Assembly: GCF_009727055.1 (NCBI RefSeq)
Contig: NC_052350.1
Span: 19,369,807 to 19,433,806 of the forward strand
Source: Benincasa hispida
Lineage: Eukaryota > Streptophyta > Magnoliopsida > Cucurbitales > Cucurbitaceae
Direction of reading: 5' to 3'
Length of the DNA: 64,000 bases
How positions within the stretch are numbered: the stretch's first letter is position 1; every line of letters starts with the position of its first letter. Below the pieces are notes generated by a model. That model saw only the letters and a program-made list of their open reading frames with translations, did not search any database and had not been told where the DNA came from. Positions 38,224 through 50,030 of this stretch are shown here, piece by piece. A program made the translations under genes and the position numbers.

Positions 38224-38362
38224 CCGACCCAAACCACCAATTTTGGGATTCATTTGATTTGGGAGCTAGGAACTCAAATTCACAAGATGGAGTTCACTTC
38301 TTCCCTGAAGTAGGGGTAAGTAGAGAGATAGCTCCCTTAAGGGTTGATTCCAGGGCTCGAAC
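38224..38362 (+). repeat. 3' LTR of C1, second part
   Basis: Resumes after gypsy A with CCGACCCAAACC and follows the 5' LTR through GGGTTGATTCCAGGGCTCGAAC, where C2 starts. Confidence 0.85.
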
Positions 38363-39828
38363 TGTTGGGGTTGATGCCCTAAAGTCTCGTGTCCTATAGT
38401 TTGTAAACAATTTGTACGAACGCTTGTGTTGTTAATATGTGATATTTACTTCACATCTTATTTTTTGCTCAATTACTTGTTTTATTTGCGTTTATTTTCT
38501 TTACCACAAACCAATAAACAAAAGATCCCTGGTTATTTGTATGTGACTCAAGCATGTATGTGATGACATACGAGCGGATCATGTCTTGAGTGATAACCAA
38601 AATGGTCTGTAGTATATGGATATAGGAGGGAAGCCTTATCCTAGTAACGCTACGGATGCGGACCACTTTGTGGAATGGTCACAAGTGTTGTGACTTGTCG
38701 CAGATGATCTGATCATGATTATTCGTGTTGGAGACATGCGAGTGGGGGCGTCCTATACAAAGAGTTTGTATAAGAGCTTGGATAAAGACGAGAACCAATG
38801 TTTGGTTTAATTTGAAATGTTCAAATTGACAAGAGGAAGTTCAATTATATATGATATAATTGGATTGGTTAATTATATATGATATAATTGGCTAAATGTA
38901 TGAGATATATTATTTTGAAGGAAATTAGATATAAATATGTTTTATATCAAGTAAAGGAGAAAATACTATAGTAGATATGTGATATCAAACTATAGGATAA
39001 AAATATAATATGATTATATTTATTAATTAATTAGTTGGTTAATTATATGATAATTAATCCAAAATTCACGTTTGGACATGGGTTGGTGGGGTAACATCGG
39101 TTATTATAACCGATGAATTAAAATGAAAAATATTTTCATTTTTGAATTGTCCGTCGTTCAGATCATCCAAAAAAAAGAAAGAAGAGCGCGCGTTGGAGAA
39201 TTGTAAATGATCGCTTAAAGAATCGAGAGACTATACAATAGCTCCTCTCCACCTAAACGATCACACACTATCGCCTACACGATCACATAGCTTCTCTAAA
39301 CGATCGTATAGTGTGCTGATTTTGCTAAACGGTCGTATATCTTTTCCTAAACGATCGTTCAATAAAACCTACACGATCGTGTAGCTCCTCCTAAACGATA
39401 AGCAGTCTGCTATGCGATATCGTTTTTTTCCCTCCAACTTGCTTATCGCCTAAACGATTCGTGTTTCCTCATTCCTCTACCAAATTCACCAAAGACCATC
39501 TTTTGGGTTTTCACTCCGAGAATACTCGGGGCTCTTTAGTGATGATGTCATCCCTGCGACGTTCGTGTTCGTGCTGCTATTGTAGACGCTGCTGCAGGGT
39601 GTTGGTAGATCGTGTGGAGGTTTCCGCTGCGTTGGAGTTCCGAAGTGTGAAGAACGTCTTCAACTGGTATGGAACATTTTCCCTTGTTATTTATCTTGTT
39701 AAAGCATGTCGTTAATTAAGATTTTTTTGCATAACTGTATGTGTTGAATCTATATTGTTGTATTTTGGTCATGTTGAGATCGGAGCGATCCGAACGCACT
39801 CATGGAATTCTTAGATATGAGATCTTCA
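38363..39828 (+). repeat. 5' LTR of C2 (1,466 bp)
   Basis: TGTTGGGGTTGATGCCC start and TCTTCA end. About 450 bp shorter than the C1 LTR: the central segment after CCTATACAAAGAGTTTG is missing. Motif-rich stretch at 39200-39460. Confidence 0.85.
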
Positions 39829-39830
39829 AT

Positions 39831-39842
39831 TGGTATCAGAGC
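39831..39842 (+). promoter_or_regulatory. primer-binding site of C2
   Basis: TGGTATCAGAGC, a perfect complement to the initiator-methionine tRNA 3' end. Confidence 0.9.
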
Positions 39843-40099
39843 CAGGTTCTGATACTCCAATTTCAGCTGTTGCAAAGAAATGAGATTTACATTCATGGTG
39901 GGTGCATTTCTACACTGATTTAATGGTTAATTTTTGTTGTGGATGTGCGGATTAATGGATGTTTTTTGGGATGATTAGCCTCGGATTGATTTAGATCCTT
40001 TTACATTTGCGATTGTTTGTAAAGGCCCCTGCATTTTTGGGCATTAATAATCATTATCAAGTCTGTATTCAAAGTTTGTTTGAAGTTTTGAGTCGTTCG

Positions 40100-40815
40100 T
40101 CGAAGATCTGGGCAAACGTTGCGATTCTTCGAGGAAAAAGGCAATCTAGGGTTGATTGCATCGTGTAGAAGATGTTCTACGTGATCGTTGTTGATTGCAT
40201 CGTAAAGATGAAGGAGTACGCGATTGCTTTTGAACGCATCATTTAAACGATGGGGTATGCGATCAAGTGTTGATCGTATCGTTTTAACGATCGGGTACAC
40301 GATTGCTGAGGATTGTTTAAAGCAGTCGCACGCTAGACGATCGTTTAGGTCAACAAACTTCATTTCTTAGTAACTGACTAAATGATCGCTTAGTATTGCA
40401 AGGTAAATCATTTACCTGGTTGCATGCATCGTATAGACGATGAGATGCTCGCATATTGTTTAAAGCACATCTAGATGATCGTTTAGGTTAGCAAGCTTCA
40501 TCGCTTAGTAACTGACTAAACGATTGCTTAGCATTGTAAGGTATATCGTTTACCTAGTTGCACGAATCGTGTAGATGATGAGATACTTGCATATCGTTTA
40601 TAGCGCGCGGACTAGACGATTGTTTAGGTCAGCAAGCGTCATCGCTTAGTAACTGACTAAACGATCACTTAGTAATGAAAGGTAAATCATTTACCTGTTG
40701 TCGCGCTACATAATGGCATAGATGATCAGGCTTTGTAGCCTCATCATTGTCTACGTGATCGTTTACTAATGCTTTGATCGTCTAGTGCGCGCTGAACGAT
40801 CGTCTACCTACTGGA
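40100..40815 (+). repeat. repeat array in the C2 leader, with three 140-bp units
   Basis: Starts with degenerate 40-bp units like those of C1. Three tandem units of about 138-141 bp follow, beginning with GATCGTTTAGGT-type sequence at 40339, 40477 and 40618. Each contains TTAGTAACTGACTAAA and the near-palindrome GGTAAATCGTTTACC. Confidence 0.85.
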
Positions 40816-41571
40816 GTTTGCTACACGATGAAGACCTCCTGGCAGTTTAAGACCCAGTTTTCTTGTGAATCGATTTTTGTAAAGGCTCATCCCGGTCCAT
40901 TAATCCTTTATTTATTACATGAGATGTATTTTTTTTATGTATGTCATATGGTATGCACATATAGTAAATCTCACCTTAGGTTATGCAATGGTCATGTATC
41001 ATCTCTTTATTGTAATTGTTATAATTTAGAGAAGCATGATTTAAATATGTAAGAGCATGCTCATGCATCATATAATATAAGAGTTATATTTATACATGCA
41101 TAAAAAGCATTGACATGCATCATCTTTATATTATAATTATTATAGTATAACGGTGAATGATAGCATGTTTGCTTGGTTGTTACGCGTTATATAAAAGTTA
41201 TGTATAGTAATGATCGGACATCGCATGAAGCATGACACATAGGTTATTTTATAAATGTTATAAACGCCTCGTTGTGCGCAATGGTTTTAATTGTTTCTTT
41301 TTAAAAGTTAAAGAGAAATTAGAACTAAAAGAAATAAGAAAGACATGCATGCTCAGTTAGGTTTAATTCATGGTTTTAAAGTGTTTAAAACTTTGATCAC
41401 ATAGACCTAAAATCACGGTTCTAATATGATTAGCAACCCTAAGGCTTTAATCTTTTAATCAGTTTAATAGGATTAAATTGGCTAATAAAATGTTAAAGTG
41501 TAGCAAATCTATCTATAAGGGACCTTTTGTCTAAGGCGGGTTCTGTCTAGGCTGGGGTATTTAAGTTAACG

Positions 41572-43994
41572 GAAATTTCATCTTTATTTGGATCAGTTTG
41601 TGATAGTTTTCATAGACGATGTACTAGTATATTCTAGTAGTGCAAAAAAGTACAAGGAACATCTGAGGATGGTGTTGCATATGCTAAGGGAAAAGAAGTT
41701 ATATGCCAAGTTTAGTAAGTGTGAATTTTGGTTAAACCAAGTCATATTCCTTGGGTATATAGTTTTAGCTGACGGAGTTAGCGTAGATTCCCAAAAGATA
41801 GAAGCAATAGTCAACTGGAATGACCTATGACTGTAACAGAAGTACGCAGTTTTCTAGGTTTAGCAGGTTGTTACAGGAGATTCGTGGAGGGATTTTCTAA
41901 GATAGCTCTACCATTGACAAACCTAACCAGAAAAGATGCGAAGTTTAAATGGTCGCCAGAATGTGAGCACAGTTTTCAAGAGTTGAAACAGAGGTTAGTG
42001 TCAGCACCAATGTTAACTTTACCTACACCAGGTAAAGAGTTTGAGGTTTATTGTGATGCATCCTGACAAGGGTTAGGATGTGTGCTGATGCAGGAAGGAA
42101 AGGTAGTAGCCTATGCTTCTCGTCAGTTAAAGAAGCATGAATGTAACTACCCTACACATGATTTAGAGTTAGCAACAGTTGTGTTGGCTCTAAAGTTGTG
42201 GAGACATTACCTATTTGGTGAACGTTGTCATATATTCACTGATCATAAAAGTCTGAAGTATCTCTTTGATCAGAAAGAGCTAAACTTGAGACAGAGAAGA
42301 TGGATCGAGTTGCTCAAAGATTGTAATTGTATAATTGATTACCACCCAGGTAAAGCGAATGTGGTGGCTGATGCTCTAAGTCGAAAAACCAGATCAGCTA
42401 GAGCTGTTATCTGTTTAGTGAGAGGTATACTGATACATGAGTTGTATAATGCTAAAGCAGCATTATCAATTGGTCAAACAGGAGGTTTACTAGCTTCATT
42501 TCAAGTATGTCCTACTCTCATAGATGATATTCTACGTGAATAATAAAAAGATTCTGATCTTCAAAATTTAGCTAAAGAAATAGGTAAAGGTCTGAGGACA
42601 GACTACCAGTTATGAGCAGACAAAGTGATATTAAAAGAAGGTAGGGTATATGTACCTAATAACTTAGCACATAAACAGGCTATTCTGGAAGAGGCACATA
42701 GTTCGGCTTATGCTATGCATTTAGGTAGTACGTAGATGTACAAAACATTAAAGAGATCGTACTAGTGGCCTGGTATGAAAAGAGAAATAGCAGAGTATGT
42801 TGATAGATGTTTTGTATGTCAACAAGTTAAGCCTGAACGACAGAGGCCAACAGGATTGCTTAATCCACTCCCAGTACCAGAGTGGAAATGGGAGCATGTT
42901 ACGATGGATTTCCTGTTTGGGTTACCTAAGACACCAACGAGCTATGATGGTATATGGGTAATTGTGAATAGATTGACGAAGACAGCTAATGTTTTATCTG
43001 TTAAAGTTACTTTTACCCTAGACCAATTAGCTAAGTTGTATGTTGATCGAATTGTGAGTTAGTTTGGGGCTCCAGTTTCGATTGTATCAGATCGAGATTC
43101 CAGGTTTACATCGAAGTTTTGGCCTAGCTTATAGAAAGCTATGGGTACCAAGTTATATTTCAGTATAGCTTTTCATCCACAGACGGATGGTCAGTCTGAA
43201 CGGACAATTCAAACACTAGAGGATATGCTGAGAGCATGTCTATTGCAGTTTAAGGGAAAATGGGATACAAATCTGTTGTTGATCGAATTTGTATATAACA
43301 ATAGTTACCAATCGAGTATCAGAATGGCACCATATGAGGCACTATACGGAAGACCATGTAGAACTAAGAAATGTTGGAATGAGGTTAATGAAAGGAAATT
43401 ACTAGGTCCAGAACTTGTTCAGCAGACATCAGACAGTGTTAAGATTATAAAAGAAAACCTTAAGACAACTTGAGACAGGTAAAAGAGTTATGCCGATAAG
43501 CGAAGAAGAGAATTGGAATTTGAAGTTGGTGATAAAGTATTTCTTAAGTTGTCTCCATGGAAAGGAATACTCAGGTTTGGTAGGAAACGGAAGTTAAGCC
43601 CGAGGTATATTGGACTTTACGAGATAATAGAAAGAGTTGGCCTAAAGGCGTATAGGTTGGATTTACCTCCAGAGTTATCTCGTATCTATGATGTGTTTCA
43701 TGTGGCAATGCTAAGAAAGTATGTGCCAGATCCTACCCATGTGTTGCCTGAGCAACCAGTACAGTTGAAAGAGAATTTGTCTTACGAAGAAGAACTAGTG
43801 GAGATTCTTGACAGAAAAGAACAAGTCTTAAGGAATAAGACAATACCATTGGTAAAGGTACTATGGCGAAACCATAACACTGAAGAAGCAACATGGGAAG
43901 CTGAAGAGCAAATAAGAAACAAGTATCCGCAGTATTTTAATGACGGACTTGTAGCAAAATTTTGAGGACGAAATTTTCATAAGGGGGAGGTAAA
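41572..43994 (+). pseudogene. gypsy element D pol: reverse transcriptase, RNase H, integrase, chromodomain
   Basis: A 5'-truncated Ty3/gypsy pol starting inside the reverse transcriptase at [17 protein letters not shown], with the catalytic FIDD present. RNase H follows (EVYCDAS at about 42050, [12 protein letters not shown] at about 42240, [15 protein letters not shown] at about 42345). Integrase shows CFVCQQVKPERQRPTGLL in its zinc-binding part, then VTMDFLFGLP, IAFHPQTDGQSERTIQTLED and NNSYQSSIRMAPYEALYG. The C-terminal chromodomain-like block is VLWRNHNTEEATWEAEEQI. At least seven in-frame stops break it. It lies in the C2 leader. The type matches chromoviruses of the Tekay/Del kind. Confidence 0.92.
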
Positions 43995-46942
43995 TGTGAA
44001 CCCCGAGCCCTAATTTCTCTACTTAAGTATGTTTCCTACTGAGATCAGTGTGCTGAGTAGGTTGATGTGGAAATTAATGTGTAATTGTAGAGAAAACAGT
44101 GAAAAATTATAAGAAAAGTGTGAATTTGAAAGCTTGATTCTTGAGTAAAGCTTAGAAAAATTGGCTAAGTGTAACCCATGCGTTGGAAGCTAGAAAATTG
44201 GCTAAGTGTTGTTCCATGCATTGTCATTGCTCATTTAGAGGTTATTTGGATGTTGAAGGAAGCCAAAGTGTGGCCAAGAGAAACGCATGTGGCAGCCAAT
44301 GTCTTGAGAGGTTAGCAAAGCATGCGACAGCCTCAAGTTTGCACGGGCTAACAAAGAAGTGCACTATACGATGAGGTAGACGATCGTGTAAGCAGACGCT
44401 GGACGATCGTGTAGCAATGCGGCGAGCTAAACGATAGTGCTATGCAATGGGCGATAGTGTTAGACGATGAGGCGTTGACATTGCACGATTGGCATCAACA
44501 TTAGATGATGATGCTAGGCGATGGCACTACACGATGGGCATATGCACTAGACGATGGGTGTCAGCGTTACACGATGAGCAAGAGTCATGCGGTAGGCTGG
44601 TGCTATGCGGCAACAGTATGCGATGGTGCTATGCAGCAACGCGGTGCTATGCGGCAGCAGTACTAAACGATGAGCTATGCGACGATGAGACAAGCCATGG
44701 TGGATGCATGGTGAAGCGTTTTGCGTTGCTAAGACTTGCGGTACACAAAGCTAAGACTATGCATTGGTGATGTGCTATGCATTGGACATCTGAGGGCATG
44801 TGGGCGCATAGGACAAGGCTAAGGGTATGTGTTAAAAGAGTGTTGGTCACTATCCTAGTTGAGTGCATAGGGCAAAGGTAAGCCATGCGAAAGAGAAAGA
44901 TATGCGGCCAAAGATGAGTCTTTCGAGCATCTAGCACAAGTGACCAAGTTGCGTCAATTAGATGTACAAGGTAAGATTTAATGGATGCATTCGTGGTTAG
45001 ATGAGTGTATATGAGATTGGATGGATACATTCAAGGTCGTCATCCGGACATATGGCGTGTTGGGGAGAAATCTTAAGCCTTAAGAAAATGAGGTGGATGC
45101 ATAAGAAGACATGTAAATTTAAGCATTATGTGTTGGCTAAGGAAGAGAAAGACACCTAAATTGCAATGGCATGAAGGTTGTGGTGATAGTGTGGGAAAAA
45201 GACACTTGGACATGCGGCCAAGTAGGAGGTGCGGCCTCTGAGAGATTTTGTATGCCTATAAATAAGGCCAAGAACTTCTCTTCAGATCATAACTCAAAGG
45301 ACATTAAGAAGAGTGTAGGAAGGCTGATTGTTAGGAAACTATGTGTTGATGAAAGAACGCATGCGTTGATAGCAAAACTATGTGTCGGTCATAAAGCTTC
45401 AAGAGGAGACGCAGCTAGACAGTGAAGTCTTGAAATAGCATCAACTTGGAACGAGGATTTCTCCCAGCATACTCATGCGTTTGTAGTGATTCCAAAGCCA
45501 CCTAAAATCTCCGCGAGTCTAGTTTTCATTGTAGGGCTGCTGGAGAAGAAGCTCCAAGGAATCGGGCTGGAAACTGAGAAAAAGACAGAAGGGTCAAGCT
45601 GTCAGGTAAGCTTGGGCCAATCTTTAGAATTTGACTATTCCGGCCAAACCACGAGAAGTTCTAAGCTAAGATTTTAAGGTAAACTTTCTGAGACATTGTA
45701 GAGCATGTTTACAGAAGGAAGTATCTCAAGATAACGCTTAGAACTATAAGTAATCTGAGCTTTAAATTGAATATGAATCTTAGGGTTCAAAAAGGAGCCC
45801 GAGGTAACCAGGAACTTCTAAAGAGAAAGGTTCATAAAAGATCAAGGTGAGTGACTAAAATGTTTGACTAAATATTTACAATGTTTTAAAGAAATCATGT
45901 TTTCAAGAAAGATTATTCTCATGCTAGCTAGTTTTAAGAAAGATTATTCTCATGCTAGCTAGTTTTACAAAGTGATTTCCAAGCAAACCATGAGTTATAT
46001 TTTAAACGCATGCCATGTATGAAAGTTTATTGAAAAAGTATTTATGTGTGTTTAAATACACCAAGCATGCATTAGAATCTTTAAAGACATGTTTTCTATG
46101 CGGTATGCTTTACATCTTTAAAGAGAAATTCATTATATGACTAGTTTTACTTGAAACTCGATACCGAAGGACATTTGAGAAGGTATCTGAGCAGCTCGAT
46201 ACTGAAAGATAAGTTTAGAGAAGGTATCTGAGCAGAAGTACCTAAAGTATGATGGTACTTAGTATGGCCACGTGCACGTAGTTAGTTAAAGTTAGAGATT
46301 GAGCAAAAGGGTTCTCTCTTGACTAGTAGTTGACGTTGGTATTTAACCACAGCAGGGTTCTTCTCAACTAAGGAACAGTTTTAATGTTTTCTGATAAAAG
46401 CAGCTTTATATGCTTTATGCTTGAAAATGTTTATACTACAGTACAAGGTTACTGTAGAAGTTTATGTTTCAGTTTAATCTCTTTATTGAGACTTTTGCAT
46501 GAGAATCAGTTTTCTTTCTTAAGTCACTCACTGGGCTAGCAAGCTCACCCCATTTTCAAATGTTTTCCTTTCCCCCAGGTAACGGTCAAATCCTCAGGAG
46601 GTAGCTCTGCATCTGCTCTGCCACTAAAGGACAAAGATATTGTAACCCGTCTGTTAGGTGGTTACTGTAAATATTGTACACATGTTATAGTTGTTCATAT
46701 AGGAACTAAGGTTTTGGGCATCGAGACTTATGAAACTAGTAATGTAATCTCTCTAAATATGTTTTGTGTTTAAACTAAATGAATTTGGCCTAAGAGGCAT
46801 CCGTTGTATATGAGTTTGTACATTCGTATCAGAGTTATTTCCGTTAGAGTTATTAGGCAGTAAGTGTCAACAAAAGGGTTGATAACTGCTACAGTCATGT
46901 CCTTTCCTAGGCTCAAAGAGTAGTTTGGGACAGGGTGTGACA
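43995..46942 (+). repeat. 3' LTR of gypsy D (about 2.95 kb)
   Basis: Follows the polypurine tract AAGGGGGAGG, begins TGTGAACCCCGAGC and ends GGTGTGACA. The C2 leader resumes directly after it at CCATTAAAG. No coding sequence is seen inside; the open frames at 44489-44770 and elsewhere arise from repeats. Confidence 0.8.
44365..44700 (+). repeat. cluster of ACGATCGTGTAG/ATGCGRYG motifs in the gypsy D LTR
   Basis: Dense, imperfect repeats of GACGATCGTGTA, GCTATGCGGCAA and CACGATGGGC, in the same style as the copia leader arrays although the element is of another superfamily. Confidence 0.75.
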
Positions 46943-47779
46943 CCATTAAAGTGTTTAAATGTGACTACTTAAACTTGTTCATAATTCATAGACAAATGTT
47001 GTTTATGAGCAGAGTTTAAAAAGGTGAGTTAGACTAAAATTAGTAGCCGGATTGACTAAGTTAATGAATTCCTGGTGGAACATTCAGTGGGAGGTACTTG
47101 GGGCATAAGTTGCTTCACTTAAACCTTTCACGTTTCTCCTAAATAGTCCACACCGTGAGATCTATCCTCGGCTTCGCGGCACCTTTGGCGTGTCCCCCCA
47201 ACGGATGGTGTTTGGGTAGGTCAATATCAAGGTAGATGGAGAGAGTGTTCATAGCAAGGGTGAGCGGGAAATGCGACGGCATATCCCTCGGTCTCCCTCG
47301 TTAGGTTGAATAAAGTTACTGTACATCGCCTCGAGGCACCTTGGGAGTGTCCCTCTAAAGGATGGTAGTTTTGCGCGTTTCTTATATGATCTTCTATAAG
47401 AGGATAAGGTAACTTAGTCTCTTATCCTAATCTACTTCTTCCCTACGGTGGGCTCATTAGGGCGGGACTCTAGCATCAAAAGCAAGGGGTTACACTTACG
47501 CGGAATAGTTAAAGGTTAACGATTCTGGACCCAAAAATGGTGGCTGTTAGATTCAATTTCCAGAGTTGGTTTTGCCTAATGGTTGAGAATGTCTCATCCC
47601 AGCGAAAGGGCAACTGATCACCCCACCGGTGGCATTTGTCTTGCCTCACTGGGGCATCATTGCAAAATAGAAGTTTATCACTTAGGGTACTTGAAACTGT
47701 TTTGCAAAACTGATTGGTTTAAAAGTGGTTTAGCAAAGTTTAATAAAATTTTGTTCGTATTTTCAGCAACATTTTCAAA
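46943..47779 (+). other. C2 leader, resumed
   Basis: Matches the C1 leader at 26490-27160 and 28540-28780, including TCCACACCGTGAGATCTA and GGCGTGTCCCCCCAACGG. Non-coding. Confidence 0.7.
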
Positions 47780-48356
47780 ATGGCAATAGTTACGTTGGCA
47801 TTGCTCAACGCCGAAAAACTTACTAGCGATAATTTCGCAACATGGAAACACATGATCACGACAATTCTAATCATCGAGGATCTCATGTTCGCTCTCACAG
47901 AGGCTTGTCCTCCTATTCTAGCTCCGAATGCTGCTCGAAATGTTCAGGAGGCATACGAGCGATGGATAAGGGCGAATGAGAAGGCCCAAGCCTACATCTT
48001 GGTAAGTCTTTCTGAAGTCTTGGCCAAGAAACATGAGCATATAATCTCAGCGTGTGAGATCATGGAGTCCTTACGGGGGATGTTTGGACAACCGTCTGAA
48101 CAGCTTATGCATGAGGCTCTTAAATATATATTCAACTCCAAAATAGAAGAAGGCACCTCTGTTCGTGAACATGTGCCTAACGTGATGGTCCACTTTAATG
48201 TGGTGGAGTTGAACGGGTCTACCATCGATGAGGGCAACTAGGTTAGCATAATTCTGCATTCTTTGCTGGAAAGCTTCTTGCACTTTGTTAGTAATGTGAA
48301 TTTTAACAAAGTGAAATATAACCTTACAACTCTCCTCAACGAGTTGCAAACATACC
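47780..48356 (+). pseudogene. C2 gag fragment
   Basis: Opens with ATG at 47780 (MAIVTLALLNAEKLTSDNF), the intact N-terminus of the copia gag of this family. An open frame of 153 codons runs to a TAG at 48239-48241. Reading past it gives VSIILHSLLESFLHF and TTLLNELQTYH, after which the sequence jumps into LTR sequence at about 48357. The zinc knuckle, protease, integrase and reverse transcriptase are all deleted. Confidence 0.85.
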
Positions 48357-50030
48357 ATCTTGTATTTTTGCTCGGTTACTTGTTTTATTTGCTTTACCAC
48401 AAACCAATAAACATAAAATCCTTGGTTATCTGTATGTGACTCAAGCATGTATGTGGTGACATACAAGTGGATCATCTCTTTAGTGATAACCAAAATGGTC
48501 TGTAGTATATTGATATAGGAGGGAAGCCTTATCCTGATAACGCTATGGATGCGACCCGCTTTGTGAAATGGTCACAAGTGTTGTGACTTGTCACAGATGG
48601 TCTGATCTTGATTATTCGTGTTGGGGACATGTGAGTGGGGGTGTCCTATACAAAGAGTTTGTATAAGACCTGACCATGAAGTATTAACGTCTCTTTATAT
48701 AACACCATTCATGACAGAGACTTCACTTCACTAGGATGACCATAGGTAACATAACCACAATCCTGAGTGATTTTGGAACGCCATTGAGGGCGGTTCTTTG
48801 ATTTGTATGGCTGCGAGTGGCCATTTCGCCGATTCAAACCTACCATTTTGAGAATTCGTCTAATTTGGGAGCTGGAAACTCAGCTACACAAGATGAAATT
48901 CACTCCTTCCCTGAGGCAGGGGTAAGTAGATAGATGGCTCCCTCGAGGGCTGATTCCGAGGCTTGAACGATATGGCGCCACACACTTTCTCTTGGCCCGA
49001 GAGGTGTTCATATATAGTTAGACTATGTTGTATTGTTCATGACAGAAATCAGTGGTACTTAAGGAGTGAGATGTAACTACAGGGGCAAAACGGTAATTTG
49101 GCCTAGCTGTACTTACGAGCATCTATGAAGGGTCATCGTACTCATGATTGGTTATATCCGATGGACACAGAAATATATCTGTGGTAAGAAGAGTTCAGCT
49201 GTNNNNNNNNNNNNNNNNNNNNNNNNNNNNNNNNNNNNNNNNNNNNNNNNNNNNNNNNNNNNNNNNNNNNNNNNNNNNNNNNNNNNNNNNNNNNNNNNNN
49301 NNNNNNNNNNNNNNNNNNNNNNNNNNNNNNNNNNNNNNNNNNNNNNNNNNNNNNNNNNNNNNNNNNNNNNNNNNNNNNNNNNNNNNNNNNNNNNNNNNNN
49401 NNNNNNNNNNNNNNNNNNNNNNNNNNNNNNNNNNNNNAAAATACTATAGTAGATATGTGATATCAAACTATAGAATAAAAATATAATATGATTATATTTT
49501 TTAATTAATTAGTTGGTTAATTATATGATAATTATTCCAAAATTCATGTTCGGATGTGGTTTGGTGGGGCAACGTCGGTTATTTTAATCGATGAATTAAA
49601 ATGAAAAATGTTTTCATTTTTGAATAGCCCATCATTCAGATCGTCCAAATGCAGGAAAGAAGAGTGCGCGTTGGAGAATTATAAACGATCACTTAAAGAA
49701 TGGATAGACTATACGATAGCTCATCTCCGCCTAAATGATCGCACACTATCGCCTACACGATTGCATAACTTCTCTAAATGATCGTATAGTGTGTCAATTT
49801 TGATAAACAATCGTATAACTTTTCCTAAACAATTGTTCAGTAAAACCTACACGATCGCGTAGCAACTCCTAAACGATAAGCAGTCTACTATACAATAGCA
49901 TTTTTTCCCCTCCCACTTGCTTATCGCCTACAGGATTTCGTGTTTTCTCCTTCCTCTAACAAATTTACCAAAGACCAGCCTTTGGATTTTCACTCCAAGA
50001 ATACCTGGGGCTCATTAGTGGTGGTGTCGT
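48357..50030 (+). repeat. 3' LTR of C2, left part (with N gap 49203-49437)
   Basis: Starts inside the LTR (GCTCGGTTACTTGTTTTATTT, matching 38466 onward) and runs to the GTCGT site at 50026-50030. The motif-rich stretch lies at 49680-49935. Confidence 0.8.
49203..49437. other. assembly gap, 235 N
   Basis: Run of N inside a copia LTR. The open frames spanning it are artefacts. Confidence 1.

Larger units (their letters stand above)
22959..38362 (+). mobile_element. copia element C1 (interrupted by gypsy A)
   Basis: Layout: 5' LTR 22959-24870, primer-binding site 24873, repeat-rich leader to about 28760, broken gag-pol about 28760-31680, polypurine tract, and 3' LTR starting at 31738. The 3' LTR is split by gypsy A (32230-38223) and ends at 38362, where C2 of the same family begins. 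The element lacks most of its reverse transcriptase and all of RNase H, so it cannot move by itself. Confidence 0.85.

Noticed and set aside
44489..45030. Possible small genes in the gypsy D LTR
   Set aside because: The frames arise from the motif repeats and lie between the LTR's TG and CA ends.
49144..49486. Open frames across the N run
   Set aside because: They consist mostly of unknown bases inside a copia LTR.
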